DNA from: Ephemerocybe angulata
Lineage: Eukaryota; Basidiomycota; Agaricomycetes; Agaricales; Psathyrellaceae
Reading direction: 5' to 3'
NCBI GenBank assembly: GCA_013368325.1
Contig: JAACJK010000169.1
Span: 248,001-312,000, forward strand
Length of the DNA stretch: 64,000 bases
The notes beneath the pieces were generated by a model. The model saw only the letters and a program-made list of their open reading frames with translations. It was not told where the DNA came from and searched no databases. This document shows, piece by piece, positions 42,086-52,810 of the stretch (position 1 is its first letter; the number at the start of each line of letters is the position of its first letter). The translations under genes were made by a program, and so were the position numbers.

Positions 42086-43594
42086 CTATGGGGAATCGAC
42101 CACAAGCACAACACCGTTCTCCGCAAACCACTCCCGATCTTCGTCAGACAAAGACGGACACCTCCCCCTAACCTCAACATACCCAATCATCGCAATCGGC
42201 ACCTCAATGTTATCACCCTTCTCAACCTGAATACCAGTGACATCCGCCTGCTTCCTCCTCGTCACAAGCCACTTCAGCCCGTCCACCGTCCAATTTGGAC
42301 AATCCACGATCACCAGGTTCGTCATACTATCGAGAGGCGGGATCGGGGTATCTTCCAGGGTATACATGTCGATGACGGGACCGATGGACTCGAGGCTCAC
42401 GTCGGTGTGCCCAGGGCAGTCGATAACTCTCAGCTCCACTGAATCGACGCCCCCGAAGAAACACGCGAGCGCATCCGAGCTCTCCACGCCCGACACCTCG
42501 GTGACCTCAACATCACACACCTTCCCCCACGTCCGAAACATCCCAAAGTAGGCCTGCATATTCCTGAACGTCTGAGAACGAAACCCCCCATCTAAAATAT
42601 ACCGCCGCAGGTGCTGTTGAAATGCCCGCAGCGTGAGGTTGGCCACGCTGTCGAAGACGAACTCGGCGTCCCTTCGAAGGGGGTTGTGGTGTATCTGGTG
42701 TATGTATTGCCCATCGATTTCGAATGGAACATCCACATCGACCAGAGCCAGCTTTCTCACTCCGGTGAGAGAGTATCCGCGTACTAACTCATGGAACGTG
42801 AAACGACCGGATTTCCCGCCATCGGAGCCTCGGAGCCGGGTGATCGAGAGGGAGTCAAGCGGTACGTGTCTCAAAATGTACGGTCCATAGCTCGACCGCG
42901 ACATCTGGACGAACATGTGGCCTACTAAACTGAGATTTGTCAAGTTTCGGACGGCGGACAACCACGTCGGGGATAACCCCAGTAGCCTGGGTGGTACGAG
43001 GTAAGTCTCCCTGTTGGCCATGGAAGTCTCTTCCCATCGCTGACTGTCGAAGTTGAGCTCGCGCAATCCAGGCCAGAATTGCAACATATCCGAGAGAAGA
43101 GATGCGTTGGAGGTCGTCCGAACAGACAGCGATCTGGCGCGGGTATGGTGGCCTGACCAAAGGTAGGAAAGAACCTTCTCCAAGACCACCCTCTCCTCAT
43201 CTGCGTCGAGGCTCGAAGACTCTGATGAATGCAGGATCGTGATGGATATGTGGTTGGGCTGTGAGCGCTCCAGGGCGAGTCGAAGTCGACGGAAGTGATC
43301 CCGCTCATTGAGGTAGACTACAATCCGCATCCAGTATTCGGGGTGGGGAACGAGAACGGCGTCCCAGAGCGTACATACCGTCGAGAGGGCAGTTGGGAAA
43401 GTGGAGGAATGGGCGAGACTGTCCAAGGAGACTGGTTCCCAGCGATCCGAATTCTTCCTGAGGTGACTTTCGTAGGCAGCGTTGATTATCAGCTCTAGGA
43501 TCTCGACGGGAATCTCAACCGTCTTTTTCCTGGTTTCGATCGATGTCGATGGTGTTATGAGAATGTTTTGTATCGATGATTTCAAAGAGTTCAC
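42086..43594 (-). CDS. F-box/LRR-like protein 2 (5' exon unresolved)
   Basis: A single long frame of about 500 codons encodes a protein with a degenerate F-box pattern (VEIPVEILELIINAAYE ... ALSTVCTLWDAVLVPHPEYWMRIVVYL) followed by LRR-like segments (FWPGLRELNFDS, VRNLTNLSLVGHMF, VPLDSLSITRLRG, MTNLVIVDCPNW). There is no ATG near the frame's start; the nearest upstream candidate is MSDQAS at about 43660, with a GTGAGT donor directly after, but I found no acceptor giving the right phase. The organisation is typical of the expanded F-box families in Agaricomycetes. No stop or frameshift in the body. Confidence 0.72.
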   Translation of the reverse strand: MNSLKSSIQNILITPSTSIETRKKTVEIPVEILELIINAAYESHLRKNSDRWEPVSLDSLAHSSTFPTALSTVCTLWDAVLVPHPEYWMRIVVYLNERDHFRRLRLALERSQPNHISITILHSSESSSLDADEERVVLEKVLSYLWSGHHTRARSLSVRTTSNASLLSDMLQFWPGLRELNFDSQRWEETSMANRETYLVPPRLLGLSPTWLSAVRNLTNLSLVGHMFVQMSRSSYGPYILRHVPLDSLSITRLRGSDGGKSGRFTFHELVRGYSLTGVRKLALVDVDVPFEIDGQYIHQIHHNPLRRDAEFVFDSVANLTLRAFQQHLRRYILDGGFRSQTFRNMQAYFGMFRTWGKVCDVEVTEVSGVESSDALACFFGGVDSVELRVIDCPGHTDVSLESIGPVIDMYTLEDTPIPPLDSMTNLVIVDCPNWTVDGLKWLVTRRKQADVTGIQVEKGDNIEVPIAMIGYVEVRGRCPSLSDEDREWFAENGVVLVVDSP

Positions 43595-43877
43595 TCGTCA
43601 GATGAATAGTTGGTGCTGGTTGCCGACGCGAACCTACTCACAGATGCTTGGTCAGACATGGTAGGAGCCAGGAGACGAGCACAGAACATTGGCCGAGCTT
43701 CGGCCGACCGTGGCATTTTGATGTTCGGACATTTCCACGCACAGACCCCTTTGCATTTCTGACTCTCGAACATGTACGAATCGTTACACATTCTATCTAC
43801 TGGGCGCTAAAATCCCCTGGAATATAAAGTACAACTTCCCCCGAAAACAGACTCCTCGAATCGGCAGAAACCCAAGC

Positions 43878-44573
43878 CTAGAGCTTTCGCTCCGCCGGTC
43901 ACTTGAGCATATCCCTGGTACTCTCCTCCTTACTCTAGACCGATACGTAAGCCCAAGTATCTTCCTCTCCTTCACGGTGTTGTATTTAAACTTATACTCC
44001 AACCCTGGGGTCCCTCTGGCTGTGTGGATAAAGGATATAGCGTTAGAATGGGCGGAGTAAGGTCGAGCTGGTCTGCGTACCTAGCGCGCAGTGCACTCCG
44101 AGTCCTCAGAACGCCGAGCGTTCCATCAACAGCAGGGCGGATAGTGTCTATGCTTGTGGGTCAGTCTTTCGCAACTGGTAAAAGAAAGTCAAAGTGAATT
44201 ACCCTCAGGGTCAGTTGAGTCCTCCTTCGGCGTTGGTGAAGCAAGATGTAAAACTGCATCTACCCCCAAAACGGTTTCATCGAAGGCCCCATGCTACAAG
44301 GCCCCATGCAAATAGGTAAGTCGATAGTACCAGATACTAAGTAGTAAACGCACTTTAAGAAGGTCTTCGATAACAAAGGTCTCGAATGCGAGGTCCTCCG
44401 TGCCTTTATCTTGAAGGTCTTGGATTAGATTGGCCTTAAGAGCGGCGCCTTTTGCTTCGGAGCGCGGCCCTAACAGTGTGGCCGCGTTGAAGAAGGGTGG
44501 CGACGACCCATACGCCGATAAACCCTGTACCACCGGTGACGAGGTCAGTAGAAGTTGGAGTAATGGCAGGCAT
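43878..44573 (-). pseudogene. Extended-SDR reductase pseudogene (first of the array)
   Basis: The ATG at 44573 begins MPAITPTSTDLVTGGTGFIG, the SDR nucleotide-binding motif. A one-base deletion in the RAALRS region shifts the frame; the original frame resumes as EAKGAALKAN. Exons 2 and 3 are recognisable (FDETVLGVDAV, RPAVDGTLGVL). The next recognisable sequence, near 43990-43878, is the C-terminal end (YNTVKERKILGLTYRS, then KEESTRDMLK in another frame, with a stop inside). Exons 4-6 including the catalytic YxxxK are missing. So: frameshift, internal deletion and stop in a once-complete paralogue. Confidence 0.85.
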
Positions 44574-44827
44574 AATTCTCGGGGGTCTTGAAGCTGTATG
44601 TGAGAGGTGGGGGGTTTGGAAGTGAGATTTGATATGGTTAAGAACCCATCGAATCAAGACCGCCTTCTTTATACCTCCCACAGATTACCCAAAATTCCAT
44701 GGGAGTCTTCTCAGAGCGCTCTACACACCGCTGTGCACCGTATGTGGGAAGGGGAGATTTGTAACGGCTTGCTCACCGTCTGCTTGCCATCCATTTACTC
44801 AGCAAGCGCCCGTATTACCCCGACAAG

Positions 44828-45005
44828 CTATTCCTTGACATAACACGAGTGTCGGGATGTAAAGGGTGCAGGAGGTGGTGTATCTCGACTCCAATGGTGC
44901 AACTGAGACAGGTGGCGTGAATCAAGCGTCTTTCGTGACAGTGATGAGGAGCGGAGCAAGAATGTTGGCGCACATCGAAGATTCCCACCGTCGATTCCAC
45001 TACGC
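44828..45005. repeat. Dispersed repeat, copy 1 (partner 49125-49297)
   Basis: The two segments share GTGTCGGGA.GTAAAGGG, GGTGGTGTATCTCGAC and CCACCGTCGATTC.ACTACGCACGGAC and lie upstream (on +) of SDR 3' ends. Origin unknown. The second copy is open on + but has no start. Confidence 0.7.
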
Positions 45006-45140
45006 ACGGACCTGCGCAAACTGAGGCTCAGTTCTTAGAGTACGCCCTGAGCATCTTCTCCATTCCATTCATGCAAAGTAACAATCCCAAAAATACACGT
45101 CTTATGTCTACATATGTCACCTTCCTCGCTATCGAAATGA

Positions 45141-45155
45141 GCGCCTTGCGGGCGC
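45141..45155. terminator. Conserved hairpin 3' of SDR genes
   Basis: GCGCCTTGCGGGCGC forms a 5-bp GC stem with a TTGCG loop about 55-65 nt beyond the stop codon. The same 15 bases occur at 52835-52849 and 56473-56487. It lies in the 3' UTR or 3' end region; a role in termination is inference. Confidence 0.45.
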
Positions 45156-45206
45156 CTATCCGACGTCGTCGCCATCTTCATCTTCGCATCGAGTTGTAGT
45201 AGTAGT

Positions 45207-46703
45207 CTAAAGCTGGATTGTTTCTGCTGCCCATCGCAACGTGTCTCGGGTAGTCTCCTCCTTCGTGCGATATTTAATCCCAAGAATCCTCTTCTCCTTA
45301 GCAGTATCATAGTATATCTCAGAAGCCAGCTCGTCCTTCGTGGTCTCCGCCGTGCTCTTAGGAAAGGTCCTTCCAGGGTAAAATTCGGCCCCCGCTTTGT
45401 TCGCGAGGTCGACTAGAAAAATGAAGTTTAAGCACGCGAATCTCCCCTTGGACTTAACTGAAGAAAAGGATGATGAAACGGTAAGTAGTACTTACGCCAA
45501 TCATTGAGAAAGAATGTCCCCTCGGCCACAATAATCCTCTCATCCCCCGCCTTCTCCGTCTCCATAGCGCGCACATGCGCCTCGGCAAGGTCCCGTACGT
45601 CGACCCAGGCGTTTGGGGTAGAGAGGGGGGGGACTCCAAGTTTGGAGCTGGGTTGGACGACACTGTACCACCATAACTTTGACGTCGTGGAGAGGTCTGA
45701 AGCGGACTTTGGGGTTTGGATTGCAGGCTAGAGAAATGGGGTCGGTCGGTGGGTGAGTGAGTTGGAGGGGTGGAGGGGGTAGAGGGGACGTACTCCGAAG
45801 ACTAGAGGGGTGTTTATTATGGAAATGTCCCATTGAACTTCGGATTTGTGGGCGTTGTAGAACTCCCAGGTCGCTATATATCAAAAGACGTGTCAGCGAT
45901 GGTATTCGATAGACTACATCAAGTACACATAGCACACACCTTTTTCGGCCAAGACCTTCGAAGCCCCGTATACGGTCAACGGAGGCGTCTTACTACCAAG
46001 TTTCTCGACTTCAGAAACGAAGTGGGTGTTCCAGTCCGCTTCACTAAACGTCCTCGCCCCGGGACTCGGTGTCCACACCGTTGCGACGCTGGAGGTTATC
46101 ACGATGCGCTTCAATTTGCTGTCTCGCTGACTTGATAAAGGACAGTTTAGCGTTGGTGACTCGTGCTGTGTCAAGGGAGCGAGGGTACCTAGCACGCAGT
46201 GCGCTGTTGAGAACTCCGAGTGTGCCATCGACGGCTGGCTGGATCGTTTCTTTGCGATAATTCAGAGTTTATGCAACCCGTTGGGTGTCAGGAGGATGTT
46301 AAACGCACCTTGGGGGTCCGTCGAGCCGGGGTTCGGGGCTGGCGACGCTACATGCACGACGGCGTCCACTCCGAGGATCGCTTCATCAAATGCACCATCC
46401 TATGATATCCACCGGCAGCGTAAGCACCCTATTGATGTAGACATTGGACCCCTTCCGTTCACGTACCTTGACAATGTCTGCGATCACAACGATGTCAACT
46501 GCAATGTCATCTAAACCCTTCTTGCCATCTTCTTCATATATGTGTTTAAGGAGATGAGATTTGAGGGATGCGCCTTTCTCTGCTGAGCGGACTACGGCTT
46601 TGACGGTGTGGCCGCGGGCGAGGAGGGTGGTTAATACCCAGGCGCCGACGTAGCCTGTACCGCCAGTGACGAGGATCGTGGATGGTGATGTTATAGGGGA
46701 CAT
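45207..46703 (-). CDS. Extended SDR reductase (aldehyde/dihydroflavonol reductase-like) B
   Basis: Seven exons starting at 46703 (exon 1 46703-46467, exon 2 46399-46309) and ending at 45207. Rossmann motif LVTGGTGYVGAWV for NAD(P) binding, VDAVVHVASPA, IVITSSVATVW (catalytic Ser region) and the catalytic YGASK. The C-terminus reads YYDTAKEKRILGIKYRTKEETTRDTLRWAAE. Extended SDRs of this type reduce aldehydes, ketones or dihydroflavonol-like substrates with NADPH; the substrate is not evident. Differences from its sisters: two codons missing before KLKRIVI, INTP instead of INPP in exon 5, and an altered last few residues (TIQL). All exons are open. The first complete gene of the array. Confidence 0.88.
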
Positions 46704-48309
46704 TGTGCGGTATATGACGACCAAATGAGAGTAGGTAGTATAGTCACTAGTGGATGACGGGGATCCGAAGTTATTGATTCACAGTTCTCTTTTAAGGAAT
46801 TGACTTATGCCTGCCGGCCATTGATTACTCACCATACAGAGCACGGCAGGCTCGTGCGCCAAACATTACCTGCAAGCCGCCCGTTGTCGGACGGGTTTGT
46901 CATTGTCAACGAGTTCTGGTGGCATAGTTAATCAGCATGAGTCTATATCATGGCACTGAATGGACGCAAAGATGAAGGTCTTATCAAATACGATGACGCA
47001 AAGAAGAAAGGACCCGCGTTCGACGGTGACAGTGGGAGGAGCTCGTTCGAGGTACCACTGACGAGGAACGTGGATCCTTTGAAAATGGTCTAGCTATGGA
47101 CTGTTTGAATCTTTGACAGCGCACTCGACACACGAATGTAGTCACCTCAGCATAATTGGCATATTTCCGGTTTTAGCGTCAGCCAGCCAGAGAATTTTTG
47201 TAGTTCAAGCTGTCCCGTTTGGGATGAGTCGGTAGTGCGCTTTGACTGCCGGGGCTCGGGTAGCAAGGGCGGCGGCGTTTCAATTTGGACCGCCCACAGC
47301 GTGCGTGATTCGGATCCCGTCCCTCGCGATCGACCACCACAGTGACCCAGGTCAGCATCGGATATCAAGGACCCGTTGAGTCACTCGACTGCGTTGCAGA
47401 GTTATTGTTGAACATTGCAACCCTTCAAACACAGGAACCTTGCAAAGTGCTTTGCAATCACGGCAAAGTTACCCTAGGATAAACGGAAGCAGGACATCCA
47501 TCCATAGCTGACGAGAGGATAAAAGACACGGATATCAAGATGGCCTGCGAAGTTAGTCGTCATCCATTGCTTTGTAGGGATGCTCCCGATTCTGGAGACA
47601 GAATCGGTGCATCACTCACTATTTGGCGCCCGACGGGTCTGGCGGTCCGGCGGATGATGGCGCACACGCGTTAGGCGCCGGGGGATTGTTGTGCCCACAG
47701 GACCCGTCCCATTCCCTCCACGCGATAGCGATGATAGGGGATGGGTGGAGCCCTCGTGTCATGCAGCCTCTGTGTCACCTGGCACTGGTAGTGCTTCTGA
47801 GTAGAGATGTGATCTGATGAGACCATTTATTCAAGTTTTCGGAAAGTAGCGCAAATACCTGTGCGAAGTGCTATGACATATGTTTAATATTTGAGCGCCC
47901 AACAAGCGTCTGCCCCACTTGAGGGCGAAGCAACCTCTACTTACCTGCTACAGACAACACATCCGAGAGTTGAAGGTGCGAAGGAGGTATATTATGGTGT
48001 GTCAGCTCTGCCCTGCCCCGAGGAAATCTCGAAATGTGTTCTTATCAGTGCCAAGTCCTGGGACGAAACGATTACCGGTTATACGTAACGGGACTGGCTT
48101 TGCAAACTGCGCCCACTGGCATGCGTACGTATTTTCGAGTCGCGTCATGAGGCCGGCACAATATTTGGACGCGTCCGCAGTCTGAGGCGCAATAATTTCC
48201 ACCTAACATCCACTCGACACCGTGAGGGCCTGAGGTCCCAGCCTTCGTACATAAGAGTCCCTCTTGAAAGTATGGTCTTTATAATTAATTATTAGACGTT
48301 CCTGCTACA
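46704..48309. other. Intergenic of the SDR block
   Basis: Promoter of reductase B plus duplicated sequence to about 47776 (partner 54384-55295), containing the palindromic CGATTCTGGAGACAGAATCGG and GGCGCCGGGGG words. I find no gene. The right 500 bp has no partner. AAGCGCCC-like GAGCGCCC occurs near 47893. Confidence 0.5.
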
Positions 48310-48540
48310 ATGTCGACTGGCACGGCGATCCTGGATACTCAGAAGGCGTGGATATCCGTGAAGAAGGCGTTTCCCAAGCAAACCGTCGGAGCTCAGGAAG
48401 AATTGGCCAGTCAAAAAAAGGTTGAAGTCGGGGCATATCATCGTCAAAATCCATGCAGCTGGCATAAACCCCGTGTTCGCATTGCAATCATGGCTTTTCA
48501 TGGTGCGATTTTAACCTCGATCTTGATCTGCAGAGGATGG
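48310..48540 (+). pseudogene. Medium-chain dehydrogenase (zinc-ADH/quinone reductase-like) 5' fragment A
   Basis: ATG 48310 begins MSTGTAILDTQKAWISVKK. After a frameshift near QTV the family sequence continues as ELRKNWPVKKRLKSG, HIIVKIHAAGINPV, the N-terminal GroES-like pattern of the MDR superfamily. It ends soon after; the catalytic and cofactor domains are missing. It is paralogous to the fragment at 55721. Confidence 0.75.
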
Positions 48541-48824
48541 AAAGCAACTCCCAGAGTGGATTGCGAAGGCGAAGGGACCGTATGTTTTCATCTCACTCTA
48601 TCCTCCGGGAACGCTTAGTACTTGATATATTTATTATATTCTACACCAGATCTTGACCAGGGAGCTTGTGAGGAGTCTCACGCCGGTGCCCTACCGCGCC
48701 GACATCACAGTTAGGGGTTGTTACTTTACTACAAAGGTATGCGTCTGATCCAGCTGCGCGCGTGTGAAATTCATCCTTGGACTTCCCGCCGACCGTACTA
48801 AAAATCTCTACAGTACATATGCTC

Positions 48825-49110
48825 TATGTCTTTTAGTCGGAAAGACGCGTTCAAAGCGCGCGACCTGGGCGACAGCCTTATAGACAGGGGCTCGGTCGAT
48901 GCCGATCAAAGCTCCCGCGGTTGACAACTCTAATAATTAATTGACGCGTCGACATTTTGAAATGCCGTTTCTTCCTTCCTCTCCTCGTCGTTCCTACCCA
49001 ATCTCGCGGCCCGAACGCGTTCTGCGGAAGAGGATACCTCTTCTCACACAAAATTCTGTATAAAGACCACTTCAAAGGGAAGGACTCCATCAAAAGGCCC
49101 GCGACGGCAC
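48825..49110 (+). repeat. Copy of the BTB protein 5 promoter/5' region (1 of 3)
   Basis: Colinear with about 59125-59390: TCTTTTAGTCGG, GACAGGGGCTCGGTCGATGCC, TTGACGCGTCGACATTTTGAAATGCCG and the following leader. Only the upstream part and leader are present. Two ACGCGT boxes and GAACGCGTTCTGCG are retained. Confidence 0.8.
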
Positions 49111-49124
49111 AAGCTGATCCATGG

Positions 49125-49297
49125 TGACATAGCACGGTGTCGGGACGTAAAGGGCGTGGTGTATCTCGACACCAATGGTGCAACTGATAGGATAGGTGGC
49201 GTGAATCCAGCGTCTCACATGGCGGTGATGAGGGGCAGAGAAAGAAGGTTGGTGTACATCGGAGATTTCCACCGTCGATTCTACTACGCACGGACTG
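49125..49297. repeat. Dispersed repeat, copy 2 (partner 44828-45005)
   Basis: See the partner; about 170 bp, same orientation, with small indels. Confidence 0.7.
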
Positions 49298-49480
49298 CTC
49301 AAGTTGAGGCTCAGTTCTTAGAGTATGCACTGCATCTTCTCCATTCTACTCACTCAGAGCAACGATTTCAACGAACTAGTTCAAATAGATCTACACATAT
49401 CACCTCCCTTGTTATTAAAGTACAGGCCTGACGTGTGCTTATCCCCCGCTACCTTCGTCTTCATCTTCCATTACAATAAT

Positions 49481-51003
49481 CTACAACTTCCTTTCTGCTG
49501 CCCACCGCAGGGTATCTCGGGTGGTCTCCTCCTTCGTGCGATATTGGATCCCAAGAATCCTCTTCTCCTTCGCAGTATCATAGTAAACCGCAGAAGCGGA
49601 CTCTCCCTCCGCAACCTCCGGCGTACCCTTCGGGAATCTCCTCCCAGGATAGATCTCGGCTCCCACCTTATTCGCGAGGTCAACTAGAAAAGGAAGGAAG
49701 TTCAAATAAGCGAAAGTTTAACTGAACAAAAAATGAAATGGAAATAGTACATACGCCACTCTTGGAATCTATAGGTCCCCTCCGACACGATAATCCTCTC
49801 TCCCCCCGCCTCTTCGACCTCCATAGCGCGCACATGCGCCTCAGCGATATCGCGCGCGTCGACCCAACCTTGCGAATTTGACACGGGATGAGCACCAGGT
49901 TTGGACTCGGTGCCGTCTACGACGCTGTCCCACCATAGCTTGAGACTCGTAGGCAAGTCGGAAGCGGATTTCGGGGTCTGGATTGCCGGCTAATGATAGA
50001 CAGTCGCCCGCCGACTGAGCTGATGTTGCTTTAAGCAAGCGGGTTGAAAGGACGTACGCCGAACACCATGGGAGGGTTGATTATTGCAATATCCCATTGA
50101 ACTTCAGATTTGTGGGCTTGGTAGAAGTCCCATGCAGCTGCAGCACAAAAAGGAAAGTAAGAAGGCGTTTCAGCGATGCTCTCAATTACTACTACTCTAG
50201 CTGCGCCTTTGGATAGGCCGCGTAGTAGTGCATACGTACCTTTCTCTGCTAAGACCTTCGAAGCTCCGTATACTGCCATCGGATTCGTCTTGCTACCAAG
50301 TTTCTCAACTTCAGAAACGTATTGGGTGTTCCAGTCTTCTTCACTAAACGTCCTTGCCCCGGGGCCTGGTGTCCAGACTGCTGCAATGCTGGAGGTTATG
50401 ACGATGCGCTTCAGTCTATACGAGCTGTCTCGTTGACTGTAGAGTAAATATATTAGCAGAGATTCATGTTGGGTCGAGCGATCGAGCGTCGTACCTAGCC
50501 CTCAATGCGCTCTTGAGAACTCCGAGGGTACCGTCGACGGCCGGCTTGATGGTCTCTTTGCAAAAATTGAGATTGTTAAGAATTGTTGGGCACGACTGGG
50601 ATATCGCACGTACCTTGGGGGTCGGTCGAGCCGGGGTTTGGGGCTGGTGACGCTACATGCACGACGGCGTCCACTCCCAGGACCGCGTCGTCAAAAGCAC
50701 CATCCTATAATTGATAGTATCCAACTGCGTAAACATCCAAATGAAATCGACCTTCAAGTCACGACGTACCTTGACAAGATCTGCGATTACAACGAAGTCA
50801 AGTGCAATGTCACCGTCCTTCTTGCTAGCATTCTGAGATATGTGCTGAAGGAGATCGTCTTTGAGAGCTTCGCCTTTCCCCGCGGACCGGACTACAGCTT
50901 TGACAGTATGGCCGCGGGCGAGGAGGGTGGCGATGACCCATGCGCCGAGATAGCCTGTGCCTCCAGTGACGAGCACGGATGATACTTCTGTAATCGCGGG
51001 CAT
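49481..51003 (-). CDS. Extended SDR reductase C
   Basis: Seven exons from MPAITEVSSVLVTGGTGYLG at 51003 to the stop at 49481. It keeps all motifs: TGGTGYLG, VVHVASPAPNPGSTDP, ITSSIAAVWTPG, the catalytic YGASK and INPPMVFG. It is the most diverged complete copy of the array: ISQNASKKDGD in exon 1, DFYQAHKSEV in exon 5, and PKGTPEVAEGESASAVYYD near the C-terminus. Frame and splice sites are intact throughout. Shares a strand and spacing with its neighbours, consistent with tandem duplication followed by divergence. Cytosolic NADPH-dependent reductase by family; substrate unknown. Confidence 0.88.
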
Positions 51004-51529
51004 GATGACGAGGAAGCGTGCAGTAATATCTAGCTTGTGGTGTGGGGAATTAGCGGTATGCTCATTATCACCTAAACCAGCGACTTTATATCTACTACAT
51101 TCGGTATTAGTCACTCATTAGTTTTGAGGCCAATTGTGCGCAATGGGTTTGTCATGGCTAAGAAGTTCTAACGGTAGGATTGATCAGCAACGCGCCCGTG
51201 TACAGGGCACTGAGGGGTTAAGAGGAGTTAGGACTGTCAAATGTGATGTCATAGGGTCTCGGAGGAGAGATTCGGGCATGAAGGGGAATCACCTAAAATT
51301 CCATTCCACAGAGAGCTGACTGAGAGTACGTACCTTAGGCTCATCTATCTCTCCGTCTTTTTTGGCTGTAGATGCAGATTAAAACAATCATGTTAGTTTT
51401 TTGACGGGAAGAAGGGACTCAAATGTAATGCAGTACATTTTTTAACTCTAAAAGTCATCCGAGTTACAAGATATGGACGCGTTTTGCTTTCCAGGTACCT
51501 CAGCCAAACCTCGATGGATGACAGACAGA

Positions 51530-51790
51530 GCCTCAGACAGGGGCACGGGCGGTGCCGAACAAGGCTCCCACGATCATCAACCCTAACTGACGCGCCGACA
51601 GAAATTGAAATGCTGGTTCTTCCTCCCCCTCCTTGTCGTTCCTGTTCCGATTATTGTGGCCCGAACGCGTTCTACGAAAGACAGTACCTCTTCTCACACA
51701 AATTCCGCAAAAATTCCACTTCGTAGGCAAGAACTCCATCAAACGGCCTCATCGCGACGGCACAACCAGTCCAAGATGGCCAGCAAACGC
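51530..51790 (+). repeat. Copy of the BTB protein 5 promoter/5' region (2 of 3)
   Basis: Colinear with 59175-59400, from GACAGGGGC to just past the start codon. Its ATG reads MASKR and then TAA. GAACGCGTTCTACG is retained; the first MCB-like box is changed to ACGCGCC. Confidence 0.8.
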
Positions 51791-51999
51791 TAACAGAACG
51801 ATTCAGCGTGCACAGAATATTGGCCAAGCTTTGGCCCACCATGGCATTTTGATGTTCGAACATATCCACGCAGGGACCTCATTTAATTGTAACATTCCTG
51901 GACACTTTGAAAAAGTGGAAAGGTTTGTACTCCTGGACCCCTGCAAAAACAGTCCCTAAAAGGAAATCTCCTTCCTAATAAGTAGTTATTCGATCGCAT

Positions 52000-52150
52000 T
52001 GGGGGTGAGCGTCCTGGGCGTGCTTGGGTGCGCGCCTTGTGCGCGTCGTTGTGCGTCTTGTGGGCGCATTGGGCGCGTCCTTGGGCGTCTTGTCAGCGTA
52101 TTGGGCGTCTTGTGCGCGCTTTTGTGAGCGTATTGGGTGTTTTATGCACG
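52000..52150. repeat. G/T-rich degenerate minisatellite
   Basis: About 150 bp of variants of TTGGGCGTCTTGTGCGCG, unit about 18 bp with period drift. One strand is nearly free of A. Confidence 0.7.
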
Positions 52151-52159
52151 TCCCTACGC

Positions 52160-52810
52160 GAGGTCGCAAATCCCAGAGTGGCCCAGTTGCTTGATACGCC
52201 AAGTCTAGACAGACCGAGCCAACGTATGTACACTAAGGCGTAGACGCCGCCTACATAGGCCAAAAAAACTTACAATATGAATATAAACTTGTGTACCTCT
52301 CCTAGGAAAGGTGGCCGTGGAGGCAAGGACGCCTTGCCTGGTAAGTCGTGGTCCCGCTCCCTCTTTATACGGTGCTCCCATGAATCGTCTGATGTCATGC
52401 GAGCGTAGAGAGGTGGATAAAGATCAGTTGAAGAAGCATCAGGATTAAAAAGGATAGTGGAATATGCTTCACCCGGGGACATCGGATTCAAGTGGGCTCA
52501 GCCTAGATTTGGACTCATGCCTATTCGGCGACTCAGTGGTGAACGAAAAGGGAAACCTCCCAATTCAATCCCAATTCATAGTACTGATTCATTGGCCATA
52601 ATACAAGCAAAAATACCAAAACTATACTTCAGGCGACTTAGGGAGATTCATGTTGGGCTGATGTGCGTTCATAAGGAACAGATGCCAAATCGGATGCGAG
52701 CCCAGGCGCCCCGTTTCGGGTGAAGGTCGATACAGTGTTACCATATTCAGGGATTTTGCAATTAGCTTGGGGTAGACGTAAGTGTCCAGGGATGCCCAGA
52801 GGGCCATATA
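52160..52810. other. Intergenic, unrecognised unique sequence
   Basis: This stretch between the minisatellite and the second SDR block has no partner in the window. A minus-strand frame around 52491-52270 is open but has no motif or splice context. Confidence 0.4.

Larger units (their letters stand above)
45125..47776. repeat. SDR block duplication, copy 1 (partner 52811-55295)
   Basis: Both blocks contain a complete SDR gene, its promoter and about 1 kb of upstream sequence; colinear words continue to GTCATGCAGCCTCTGTGT in both. A shorter version (56449-58270) shares the gene and about 300 bp of promoter. Small deletions distinguish the copies upstream. Confidence 0.85.

Noticed and set aside
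52270..52491. Minus-strand frame with MNPMSPGEAY start
   Set aside because: Looks weakly protein-like but is isolated, has no splice partners and no recognised motif; left as unresolved.
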